Source: Harmothoe impar
Taxonomy: Eukaryota; Annelida; Polychaeta; Phyllodocida; Polynoidae
Assembly (NCBI GenBank): GCA_947462335.1
Contig: OX381717.1
Span: forward strand, 18,405,166-18,469,165
Direction: 5' to 3'
Length of the DNA: 64,000 nt
This document shows, one piece after another, positions 31,901 to 41,100 of the stretch. Made by a program: the position numbers and the translations under genes. The notes under the pieces were generated by a model that made no database searches, was not told where the DNA came from, and was given only the letters and a program-made list of their open reading frames with translations. How positions within the stretch are numbered: position 1 is the first letter of the stretch; every line of letters begins with the position of its first letter.

Positions 31901-34750
31901 ACTCAGGAGAATATATATGGCCTCCTGCACACACACTTCCGATGATTTCATGAAGACACTACCCATTTTACGTAAAGTTTCTTTGATACTGTTATGTTGT
32001 TCCTTGCACTCTTTTATCATTGTTTGCATCGCTATACTCAAACCCCTATTTTGTTTATTTATATAATTTATGATGTATATCACTACGCTGTATGGATCTA
32101 AACAGATCTGTACGTCCATGTTTGCTTTCCAAACCTGAAGGAGATTAATACTGTACATGTTGACCCTTGAATCACAAGGTGCCCGTTTCAGAAATGCTTT
32201 GCTGTTTCTGAGAGAAGAACGTATAGCTTGAATGTATTGGGTATAAGAAATGTTGAAACGTTTCAACATTTTCTCCACAGTATATGATTCTGGTATGTCG
32301 TAGTCAGTGAGGAACTGTTGTATTCTATACCACAGTTGGGTATCCTGCTCCGTTTTTTCTGGGTTAGGTTCGAGAATAATAGTATGGTCTAACGGGGGAA
32401 GAGGGTATCCGAACCTACAAATGGGGTGGCCACCTTTTCTGCACGTTCCACTGTGGCTATGTATTTGACCATGGATGTGGGTTTTGTTCTCTGTTTCTGG
32501 GGACCCAGAGCATGATATGTACTGATCCATGTATTCCAATAAGTCGTCATTGTTTTTGTCTTCTTTGTACTGTGGGGCATTTTTGCACCATAACAGCATA
32601 TGGATATGCGGGCTACCGCGGTGTTGGAATTCCACGCGGAAGAAGTGGTCTGTGACATCTCCCAACGGTTTGTCAGCCGAATATATGCAACCATTCAAGA
32701 AAAGACGGAACTTATGGTTGAAATATCTTACACATGTAACTGGGTCTGATGAAATTAACTCACATTTGTGGTTGTAGTTTTTCAGAAGTTTTTCCATAGT
32801 CTTAGCACTGGGATATTTCTTGTATTTTGAATGGTACAAAGATTCTAACAGTTCTGGCCAATAAAAGTCAGCTGCTGATAAAGAAATGAAAAAGGTAGGT
32901 AGACCAAGCTGTCTCATCATAGCAAATAAGTCTTTTTTTTTCTGTCGTAGATTTTCAGGGCTATTTTTTACTGCTCCAAAGAAATAAAAACCGTTGTCTA
33001 GAAGACAGAGATCAGCACGTTTCTTCGTATCCCGTACTTGTTCTGCTGTGTATTGTTTGTCTGGAGACATGTATCGTACACCAAACTGTGATGTCTTCTT
33101 TATCTCTGCGTGGTTATGTATGTTATATCGCACAAAAATACTCTCTGTGTTTTGAGCCACTCGACGGTCTTCGTTCATTAGTTCCCAATGTACCCGATCT
33201 ATTCGGCTTATTTTCTTGCACTTAGGGAAAGTGTCAGAGATATTTTGACCGCAATATTCTGTGGGGAATGACATTTCTTCTGCTTTTTTGTCCATTAGTA
33301 CATAAATTGGTACTTGGTTCTGACCGGGTGCTATGTCTAGATATAGGTCATCGTAGTCCACGTCAAGCAAAGTGTTCAATGGGCAGGGAACATCAGACTT
33401 ATCAATTTCAGAGAAATTATCACTCTCAGGTTCAGAGTTGTCTGCTGAATTGTTGTCCGAGGTATTGTTACTTCCTGTGTCACTTTCGTATGAATTGACA
33501 TTGTTGTATGATGTAACTGGTGCCACATGTGGAAAAGAACGAATGGTGTGTTCTTCCTCATTGTCTTCTGACACATACTGTGGAGGTGTGTCACCACCGT
33601 CTATTCCTGTATGTAGTTCTTGAATGTATCCGTCTTTTATAGTAGGAATTATATCATCTATGTCTGAGAAATCAGTGTCTATATCAAAGTGATTTGGAAC
33701 ATCTGTGTCTGAATCACTGTCCATTTCATGATTGAGAAAAGCTAGTGTCTGATGTAGCCATTCTTCATTTATCTGCACCTCTTCATACTGGTATAGTGGG
33801 CTATTATCTAACAACCATTTCAGTGCGTTTAGAACTCTAGGAGGATGTACATTCATTGTCCTATATGCTCGAGTGTAATCTAAGCGTCTTTTCAGTCGAA
33901 TAGCAACATTTCCACTGTGGTTGATGTATCTTGGAAGAGAATATACAGTATCATGTATTTTAGTTGGGACATTTACAACATTTCCAAACAATTTTAGCTG
34001 ACCACCTTTTGGTAGGACAATTAAATGCATGAATGGAACGCGGAGAGATATCAGTTGTTCTTCTAAGTGTGGAATACGCAATTCAGGTGGTACCTGTGGG
34101 AATTGTATTCCATCTGAACGAGCAAATTTGGGTTTTCTGTTGTTATGGACACTAGTTTTGCATCGGTTGCAAGCAAATATTTTCTTCCCATGGCTGAAAT
34201 TAGGATCTATGTAGTTGTTGTATTGTTGCCTGTCCACTTGAGTAAGTTGATCTAAGAAGTAAATACAATAACATACACAGCAGACATAGTGCAAGGAGAA
34301 GTCTACGTTTAGCAGCATAGAATTTTTTTTGACAGTTATCATGTTCTCCTCGTCTATATAGTTTTGACTGCAAAGAGATTGGACGTATTCTAGTGGTATG
34401 TCTTCAGAAAGTAATTCATTTCCTTCATCCTGTACTACAATGCTAGGGTTTTGGTCGTTCTCACTTTCTTCATCTGTGTCACAAACTAGAGCATGTGGGG
34501 CACAATGTATTGCACCAACACTTGCATGACCTTCTTTCATTTTTCTTTTTTCTCGGGTTTTCTTCTGCGCTGCTGTCAATTGAGCTCTCCTGCGATCTTT
34601 GTTTCTTGCTTTGCATGCGTTAATGTATGCTGAACCTGTTGTTTCAGGTTGTGCTATAGTAGAATGGAGGAAGGGTTCTGCACTGGGATGTTCACTGACA
34701 TGAACATGTGAGCTGTTGTTTGTATTGATTTTTTGAATGTGTTTTCTCAC
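28979..34750 (-). CDS. Helentron Rep/helicase/endonuclease protein
   Basis: A 1923-codon open frame. Domains in order: Cys-rich N-terminal region (CCVCYC … CNRCK) resembling the DUF6570 region found before Helitron Rep domains; Helitron Rep (HUH) with RGSPHIHMLLW (His715, His717) and catalytic pair YIINY (Tyr892, Tyr896); Pif1-type helicase with GSGGTGKS (1240-1247), LIDEVSM (Asp1331-Glu1332) and FGDFFQLPP; and, from about residue 1700, an exonuclease/endonuclease/phosphatase domain (QNVQSL, CETHL, GDFNLN). Together these nick, unwind and join DNA in rolling-circle transposition. Oddities: the first codon of the frame is GTG and no ATG occurs for about 70 codons, and the final SDH motif of the endonuclease reads S-Y-H. 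The frame is open upstream into the end of the protease ORF (see slippery run). Confidence 0.92.
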   Translation of the reverse strand: MRKHIQKINTNNSSHVHVSEHPSAEPFLHSTIAQPETTGSAYINACKARNKDRRRAQLTAAQKKTREKRKMKEGHASVGAIHCAPHALVCDTDEESENDQNPSIVVQDEGNELLSEDIPLEYVQSLCSQNYIDEENMITVKKNSMLLNVDFSLHYVCCVCYCIYFLDQLTQVDRQQYNNYIDPNFSHGKKIFACNRCKTSVHNNRKPKFARSDGIQFPQVPPELRIPHLEEQLISLRVPFMHLIVLPKGGQLKLFGNVVNVPTKIHDTVYSLPRYINHSGNVAIRLKRRLDYTRAYRTMNVHPPRVLNALKWLLDNSPLYQYEEVQINEEWLHQTLAFLNHEMDSDSDTDVPNHFDIDTDFSDIDDIIPTIKDGYIQELHTGIDGGDTPPQYVSEDNEEEHTIRSFPHVAPVTSYNNVNSYESDTGSNNTSDNNSADNSEPESDNFSEIDKSDVPCPLNTLLDVDYDDLYLDIAPGQNQVPIYVLMDKKAEEMSFPTEYCGQNISDTFPKCKKISRIDRVHWELMNEDRRVAQNTESIFVRYNIHNHAEIKKTSQFGVRYMSPDKQYTAEQVRDTKKRADLCLLDNGFYFFGAVKNSPENLRQKKKDLFAMMRQLGLPTFFISLSAADFYWPELLESLYHSKYKKYPSAKTMEKLLKNYNHKCELISSDPVTCVRYFNHKFRLFLNGCIYSADKPLGDVTDHFFRVEFQHRGSPHIHMLLWCKNAPQYKEDKNNDDLLEYMDQYISCSGSPETENKTHIHGQIHSHSGTCRKGGHPICRFGYPLPPLDHTIILEPNPEKTEQDTQLWYRIQQFLTDYDIPESYTVEKMLKRFNISYTQYIQAIRSSLRNSKAFLKRAPCDSRVNMYSINLLQVWKANMDVQICLDPYSVVIYIINYINKQNRGLSIAMQTMIKECKEQHNSIKETLRKMGSVFMKSSEVCVQEAIYILLSIPLTGNSRDVVSINTQTRSKRIHVLKNDSILNQIEGKSTDIYVDNKFNQYSERPLYFDKWTLADYTAGVTRKNTTPYSIANGLIGEIRNKGSWRYIQSKYTFSIRAKNRILRYYIVSMNEDPEEYYRVCLLLFTPWRTDPEIICLQHDISYHTLFMSLSEQEKQDMISCKQRFSQRNIEQLQDIHSNILSERAAEFAPSCEEQSLLQLEEGEQNMKDRFFVPKKIRHERNSDDNARQIKTTAAMIIDKLWPHRELLQHVHSLNEKQRNIYDHVMKQILLHDKPIRLFISGSGGTGKSCVLHCLYQSLSRHYNLNRPSEITEDAVMNLAYTGKAAYLIKGQTIHSALHVQPQENYDRHVGLNRDALSTLRMKFRHIKVILIDEVSMIGVRFFHFINSRLQHICAKDELFGGIHVICFGDFFQLPPVGDKPIYTRPKKSIASLQENIWTSSFLYYELTEPMRQAEDKEFADVLDKIRDGTFDENELDYLSTLNMSERKDLKKNMKVTHLFYKNKQVAEYNMLQFLAAKKQKDSIECVDFYTRPTSCSRCEKITEQLSIMKYTNNIPQVLHAAIGLPYDLTSNIDVRSGLANGTPCILKHIQYMHNYAKPCILWVEFADVEIGSKIRKQFQEYRPEKCNENWVPIFSRILEFNLAKSQLQVKRHQFPLRQSSARTIHKCQGSTYEAVSVCLKNIKVRNLFYVACSRVRSAQGLSIVDFQESQIKMDPKIQMEMKRLRTEANVKLNFPVYFCKNKQIVLYYQNVQSLFSHFPSLQKDRTAMSADVICLCETHLLVTDPKDNYKLIDMNCIRLDAIPLSSGQRDFNGVCIYLNKKFHLVNSTSGQYKKCEYLLVKVEYLQNIFCFGIVYCRPRCKKKQMLDMTQKMKRDLDEIHKTQNNVIFGDFNLNILDRKAKKISKQMGCILQMNQEIRKKTTIGGTALDLMYSSITTSVEKVGYHYIPWSYHLSLSKSIDTALL

Positions 34751-34800
34751 ACATCGTTTGTTTGTGTTATCTAAGAAATTTTGGTTCAGACCCTTTTTTC

Positions 34801-35880
34801 CTATTTTACAATGCCATACACCTTTTTTTTTTTCAGTTTGACTCGAATAGGAGAGTGAGGAGTAGTGTCGTGCAAAGTAGGGGTAGTAGAACTTTCATGC
34901 CTGTCTGTCAAGTGAGGTGTGTCAAAATGGAGAATACAACCGTTGTTCTGTAACACAGCATTTTGTGAACTAGGATGATGTGAAAAAGACTGGGTAATGT
35001 TGGGCTGTGGTGGGGAGTGATGTACGTTGTTCCGTGTAGGGCACTGATATTTTTGTTGCTGTTCATTCTGCTTTACTGTAGTAGGTGGTCCAAATGTCAT
35101 GTTATGTACAGCCTCTTTGTTGGATGTGAATTTGTCAGACATGTCCTTGTGTTGTCCAACAACATATACCATTTCAGCAACAGGTCGGTGGAAATTTAGG
35201 TTGAGGTACTGTTCACCCATATCAGGTGCAATGTGGACTGTGATCTGAATAGGAATTAGATTGTATTCTGTGTCTTCTGTATATCCAGGTGCATTGAACA
35301 GTGCCTTCAGGTGCAGTATCATTGCCATGAAATGCTTGAACTTGACACATGTAGATTTCCCACAGCCATCTTTGCTTGGCAATCCTGTGTTTGGTGAACG
35401 GCAATGTGAATCAAAACAGGTGTATGAGCCTTCTGCATCACATTTCAGCATCACACACATGTTCCGGCAAACAAAGAATGCTGCCTTGTTGTTGGAGAAA
35501 ACATGTGTCATTTTTGATACAAGTATTTGGGTATTTTCACATATAGTGCCATTTTTGGTAGGAAAATGACATATGTGGTATCTGTTACGTCCCCATGTCA
35601 CTTCGGAAGGAGTTTCAGATACCATCAAATATTGTGAACCAGATTGCATGCAGATTTGACTGTACATTTGGTCTCCTAGATCTAATGTCCTGTTCAAAAA
35701 AGAAGTAGACATGTCTGTCCATGTTGTGTTGTGAGATGTTATGGCATATCCCAAACTCATCGAAACACATTGTTTTCCTGAATTGTGTTTGTACCTGTCA
35801 CTACCCTGATGCCAACTAGCCGATTGGATTTCATTGTTGGTGATACCTCTCTTCTTGAAGATAGACATCACTGGTATCAT
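34801..35880 (-). CDS. Papain-like cysteine protease-like ORF of the Helentron
   Basis: 359 codons from ATG. The N-terminus reads ITNNEIQSASWHQGSDRY then NSGKQCVSMSLGYAI. An (S/F)xHQGDxRF … GxQC pattern with catalytic Cys (here Cys38) and a later His (about residue 118, RYHICHF) is typical of papain-fold proteases of the herpesvirus tegument N-terminal (C76) type and of distant OTU-like enzymes. Cysteine proteases are known partners of Helitron Rep proteins. The middle is Cys-rich (CRNMCVMLKC … CFDSHC), and the C-terminus (from residue 265) is low-complexity, Gln/His/Pro-rich. Its stop lies just after an A11 run where the reading frame could shift into the Rep/helicase frame. The protease call is from motif pattern only. 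Confidence 0.6.
   Translation of the reverse strand: MIPVMSIFKKRGITNNEIQSASWHQGSDRYKHNSGKQCVSMSLGYAITSHNTTWTDMSTSFLNRTLDLGDQMYSQICMQSGSQYLMVSETPSEVTWGRNRYHICHFPTKNGTICENTQILVSKMTHVFSNNKAAFFVCRNMCVMLKCDAEGSYTCFDSHCRSPNTGLPSKDGCGKSTCVKFKHFMAMILHLKALFNAPGYTEDTEYNLIPIQITVHIAPDMGEQYLNLNFHRPVAEMVYVVGQHKDMSDKFTSNKEAVHNMTFGPPTTVKQNEQQQKYQCPTRNNVHHSPPQPNITQSFSHHPSSQNAVLQNNGCILHFDTPHLTDRHESSTTPTLHDTTPHSPIRVKLKKKKVYGIVK
34823..34833 (-). other. A11 slippery run linking protease and Rep/helicase frames
   Basis: On the minus strand CTG is followed by eleven A then GGTGTATGG. In the protease frame a stop follows six codons later. A shift of -1 on the A run places ribosomes in the Rep/helicase frame, which has no stop from here to residue 1 of that ORF (27 further codons). 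Either programmed frameshifting or a one-base deletion in an original 12-A run would explain it. Confidence 0.65.
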
Positions 35881-36099
35881 GAGATTACTGTACTACTGTA
35901 CAGTGAAACAAACCAGTATAATCGCGCAGGAAGTATGATGTAGACAGTCAAGAAAATGCCTGTAGAAGGGAGAAAATGTTATTTTAATATCTTGACATGT
36001 AGAAATATGAAGAAAATGATTGAAGAAAATTAGCTTGTGCGCAGGCCCTTTGAACCATACTGACCCGCTGGCTTTTGGGCTCAAAAAAAGTTAAATTGG
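35881..36099. other. 5' flank of the Helentron protease ORF
   Basis: AT-rich, with ACTGTACTACTGTACAGT just upstream of the ATG. The motif GGCCCTTTGAACCATACTGACCCGC (36043-36067) is a diverged copy of the TIR of the element at 36100-36391. Confidence 0.45.
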
Positions 36100-36391
36100 G
36101 CCCTTTGAAGCATGGTAACCCGCGAACTTTTGACCTCAAAACAGGTTAAATTATTTTGGCCTCCCCCCTATGTGAAGGGGTCCAAAATTTTTGGTCTCTA
36201 CCCCCAATCCACCATCACCTCTGTTGTTTATGTAGTGATAAAATTTGGACCCCTTGACCAGGGGGGGGGGGCAAAAAAATTTGGACCCCCTTGGGGGGGG
36301 TCTAAATAATTTAACCAGTTTTGAGGGGGGTCCAAATAATTTAAACGAGTTTTGAGGCTAAAACCCCGCGGGTTACCATGCTTCAAAGGGC
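36100..36391. mobile_element. 292-bp MITE (GCCCTTTGAAGCATGGTAAC)
   Basis: Inverted termini GCCCTTTGAAGCATGGTAAC CCGCG on both sides. The interior is G-run rich with repeated AAATTTGGACCCCTTG-type phrases. Confidence 0.8.
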
Positions 36392-36605
36392 TGGGGCGCA
36401 ACCCAATTTTCGGCCGAAAGGGGGTGTGGTAAAACATTTTGACCTGTCATTTTCGGCCGAAAGGGGGTGTGGTAAAACATTTTGACCTGTCGCGCAACCC
36501 AATTTTCGGCCGAAAAGGGGTGTGTAAATTTTTTTGACCTGTCGCCCAGGGGGGGGTGTAAAAAATTTTGCACAGTCCGTGCAGAAACTCACCACCCCCA
36601 CCCCT
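36392..36605. repeat. GGCCGAAAGGGGGTGTGGTA tandem repeat
   Basis: Three copies of a unit AATTTTCGGCCGAAAGGGGG TGTGGTAAAACATTTTGACC TGTC. The unit contains the palindrome TTTTCGGCCGAAA. Confidence 0.82.
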
Positions 36606-38082
36606 GTTGTAAAAAAGTGATCACTCTATTAGAAATGATCAATCCCTTAATTTGACATGGCGACATGACATAATTTGGCAGTACAGGCATGTAAGATGAA
36701 TAATATACACATGGGAAATGGACATCTGTTGAAGTGCAGATGGTGACATGGCTATTTGTTTTTTAGGATAGCGCGACACATGGTTGTTTCATTGTAGGCC
36801 TACTGAAGGTTGAAAAAGTTCGCTACATGCACTCCCTGTTTGAACTGACATAACACTTAGGAATAACGAAAAAATGCGACATGGGACATAAGGAATATGA
36901 CCGTATGAGTTATAGGACATGTCATTGTTGAAGTACATAGCATTGAACCATTTCAAACAAATATTGAGGGCAGTACCAGAAAAACTCGTTCAGCCATGTT
37001 TTGTTTCATGTGACGGCACGTGGCAGCTTGTCGTATGACATGAAAAAAGAAATGTTTGGTAACAGGAAAGGGAAAAGGGACCGGAGCACGCAACATAAAC
37101 ACATTTTTCTTGTATAGTACCTTTTCCTGTGTTGTGTGATCACTGTATCATATGGGAAAAGCATGTGGGGAATCAAATCCCGAGCGAGTTGGCCGCCATT
37201 TTGTTGTTGATTTGGAAGAAGCCAAAGCGGAGTACGGGTAGCCGTCTGGTGAGAAATATGTGAACTAATGCTCCCGAAGTGAAATGGCCGTGGAAAAAGA
37301 CAAAACAGTAGTGACGCGTAACCCATGTTTGCAGGGCTAGAATGCAATGTTATGAAGTATTTTCCGTAACACAGAATAGAAATTGGGATACTATGATCCG
37401 TTTAGGTGATGTTACTACAAATGAGACAGACATCTGCATATGACTAAGGTGATTTTTTTTTGAAAGAAAATGATATTCACTTCTACTCCTACGAGGGTTT
37501 GGCCAAATTGTGGTGGTAAATATAAAAAAATGCTATATCTTTGCTTCTTTTTTTTTTCCAGCAGAATAGAAAAGGGAAAGGGAAAAGGTGACATATGCAC
37601 ATAATTTGACATGAAAATGGGACATTTTAGTGGTATAGTACGTTTTTTATTCAGATAAGAAAATTTTGAAACTGCATAACTATAAGCTACGTCGACCCAG
37701 CTGGTAGAGTAGTAGCCAGGTGTATATGGTATATAGGTAGAGCTGAGACCTCCTCGCTAACAAATTGAGTCGAGACAAAATGTCAATAATTATACATTTA
37801 TTCACACAGCCTACAACTTCACCAGTACATTATTTTGTGTACTTTATAAATCTTTTTTTTCTGTTACCGGTAAATGTAGTTGCGATTAAGACTATATACA
37901 CTGAAACGCTGTCACTATCATGTATTCGGTATAAATACATGGTTAACAAACAATTATGAGAACCCTTTTGTTATTCTTTCAAAGGTCCTTTTTGAGTTTT
38001 CCTATTTTTAACCCAAGCCCTTTGAGAACATTTTCCTATAAATGTGGGTTATTCTGTTGGTCTTCTTTTGTCGTTTGATAGT
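36606..38082. other. Intergenic between Helentron and NDUFS2 3' end
   Basis: No coding region recognised. Contains GGCCGCCATTTTG (37191-37203), a YY1-type motif in minus orientation, in a locally less AT-rich patch (37140-37300) that might be a promoter or first exon for the Helentron genes. AATAAA on the minus strand (37797-37802) is a possible NDUFS2 polyadenylation signal. Confidence 0.4.
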
Positions 38083-38120
38083 TTATCGGTCGATCTCTCC
38101 GAACACAACATCTAGGGTAC
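38083..38120 (-). CDS. NDUFS2: NDUFS2 exon 12 (stop)
   Basis: [11 protein letters not shown] and TAA, the family C-terminus. Confidence 0.95.
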
Positions 38121-41100
38121 CTGCAAATACAAGAATATCATTTTAAAATATGTATCTTTAATATAATTTATTTCATAATAATTTGCTAACCCTTTAAGGA
38201 CAGCATGATGCCTCAAGGATTATTCATGCTCATCTGTGGTCATGATACAAAAAGATATTTAACACTTTAAGGACAGTATGATGCCTTGAAGCAACATTTG
38301 CCATCATGATGCATTGATGCATCATGCCGACCCTTCGGGGGTGCATCACCTCGTATGGTCGCCATGATGCATGTATGCAACACTAGCTAGTTAGTCACCA
38401 GAGCTGCATTCATAGATCGTGACGACAAATATGATGCCTTTAATTAAAGGATTACAAAAACGCCCCTATATATATAACAGGGATGAAAGTTACCATCTTA
38501 AAGAAGCTTGATTTATTCAAATTGCGGCCCCTGAATTAAGGTCCTCTATAGTTAAGTACAGGTCTTCGTGACATAAAAAGAATTTGAAATCAGATGAAAA
38601 CCTTAAGACTCCCATCATTGTATATGAATGCAACACAAGCCAGTTACTCGCCAGGGCTGCATTCATAGATCAGGCGACACCAAAAATAAAAACTGGTCAA
38701 TAGATTTCACTTTTCAGGAAATGGTTACCCCAGACTCCAACTTAGTGAACCCATAACAAAAAAGAATTATCTCAATTTTGCAAAAAATAAGGCAAGCGAA
38801 ATCCATCAACATTTTTTTCCATGTCCAAAAATAAGGTGTGCGAAATCCATTGACAAAATATGTGGCCTTTTAATGATTACGGTAGGCCACACAAAAAGAT
38901 AAAATGGTTCCTCATCACCGCGCGCATCATAAAAATCAGGTTTTTGAGAAAACTTTTTTTTTTTTTGCCAAATTTGATGAAAAAACTGATAAAAATGGGC
39001 AAAATTGGTCATATTTGGTATCAAATTAAAGCTAATAATGCCAGCAATGCAGTGGTATAGAAATAACCTACTTTTAAAGTTCAATTAAGTCTTAACATAA
39101 AATGTAAATTTTGGCCATAAAAACCTGTAAGTTATCCTATACATTTTGGCCTTGGTGATGAGAAACCGCTCTTTTTTTTTTTGAGTGGCCTTACAAAAAA
39201 CGCCCCTATATAAAAAACACTTACCAATGATGGCGACGACGTCGGCTAACATGTGACCCTTGGAGACGCGGTGACAGCCGGCGAGATGAGCGAAGCCGGG
39301 TGCCTTGATCTTACATCGGTAGGGGCGGGAGGTGCCGTCTGCGACCAGGTACACGCCAAACTCACCCTGTAACGAGACATTAAGGAATCAGCATCATTCA
39401 AGTTTTAATTGTGCTCATTATCATATCAATTCTCACAATTTTGGTGACAGCTAAACTCCTAATTACTAAAATGCCAGACTCTCCCTGCAACATGACATTT
39501 AATTACATGTATTTACCTATTAATTGTGCTCGCTTTAATATACCGTTTTCGACTTAATATGCGCCCCCCCCCCTTTTTTTATGGAATATTTTAGACTAGG
39601 AGACTTGATTTTTACAATTTTGGAGACAGTTAAACTGCCGCATTGCTGCATCATGCCGACCCTTCGGGAGTGACTCAATCCTATATGGTCGGCACGATAC
39701 ATGAATGCAGCCCTGGCGAGCTACTCGCCAGGGCTGCATTCATGCATCATGACGACCAAGGGCATGATGCATTGAGGCATCATGCCGACCATTACCGGGT
39801 TACGGCAGACATTTCTCCTCACCTTGGGAGCCTCTATAGCGGTGTAGGTAACGCCGGGGGGAACCTGGTAGCCCTCCGAGTAGAGCTTGAAGTGGTGAAT
39901 CAGGGCTTCCATAGACTCCTGTATGAACACAACACGACAGTATTAGACACTGGTATACTATATATACATATGGTGGGGGGAGGGGGGGGGGGGTTAGAGC
40001 TTGAAGTGGTGAATCAGGGCCTCCCATAGACTCCTGTATGCAAGGACAACAGAAAAGCCAAATTCAAGTTTACTGTAGACTAGGCCACACCAAAAAAAAA
40101 AGTTGGTCAATGGATTTCGCGCACCTTATTTTCGAAAATGGAAATTTTTTTTTTTTTGAAAAAAAAAATTGTCAATGGATTTCGCTCGCCTCATTTTTTT
40201 CAAAATTGAGAATTTTTTTTTTTTTTCAAATTTTCTTCCAGTAATTCCCCCAGATCAACCAATAACTTTTTATGTTAGGGGTCCACTAAGAACTTTTTTC
40301 GGAGGCTGGTTAAAAAAAAAAAAAAAAATTGTCGCTCGCTCCAGATTTCCACCGACAGAATCCATTGACAAAAAAAAATTCTTAAAAAAAAAAAAAAAAA
40401 ATTTCGCTCGCTCGCACCATTTTTTGAAAAGTGAAATCCATTGACCAACATTTTTTTTTGGTGTGGCCCTACCGGTATTAGTATTTCATGTTATTGGTCC
40501 CTCCCAAGTGCTCTTTAAAAAGAAAATGAAGTTAATAGCCAAAGTATTCCATTGTTCTAACGGGTATTCTTAAATAAATGAAATGTACTGTAAAACTTCT
40601 CTGATGGAGATTTAAAGCCTAATTCGGCTTATAAATTTGTCTCCAACGGCTTATAAGGGAGGTCAGATTATCAGAGAAGGGTTCACGGTAGGTGACATTT
40701 GATATCAAAATATTATTTAAACATTTAATTTAATTCTTTAAATAAATATTTAGTTATTTTTTTTCTAAAATTATTTTTTCCCCTACCTTCATCTCGGCGC
40801 GTCGTGGGGGCGCGATCTTGTGGTCGTCCACCTTAATATCTCCGGCCGGCATCTTGTTGAGGCACTGCTCGATGATACGCACTGACTGACGCATCTCCTC
40901 CATACGACACAGGTACCTACAGGAGGGAGGTTTAACAGGTATTAACCCTTTAAGGACAGCATGATACCACAGGCACAAGTCATCTACAGTATTATAGGTT
41001 TAACCGTTATTAATATAAAATTAATCGAGCAATTACCGTTTACATAATTGTGAAGATTAATTGTTGTTCTTCGAGAAACAGACAAATATATCTGTCGTGA

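Larger units (their letters stand above)
24839..35880 (-). mobile_element. Helentron-type Helitron, coding core
   Basis: Three co-directional genes, 5' to 3': cysteine-protease-like ORF (35880-34801), Rep/helicase with C-terminal endonuclease (34750-28979) and a spliced RPA-like gene (28769-24839). Rep/helicase proteins with an apurinic-type endonuclease, accompanied by RPA-like proteins, are known from animal Helentrons, which move by rolling-circle replication. Most frames are open over kilobases, so the copy is young or selected. The element ends are not defined; 35881-36100 and 23861-24838 should contain them. Confidence 0.82.

Noticed and set aside
39985..40040. Alternative NDUFS2 exon
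   Set aside because: Only 40 nt of homology with a frame-changing insertion and an early stop; a duplicate, not an exon.
40125..40460. Lys/Phe-rich frames with poly-A/T runs
   Set aside because: They are the interior of a MITE with A/T tracts.
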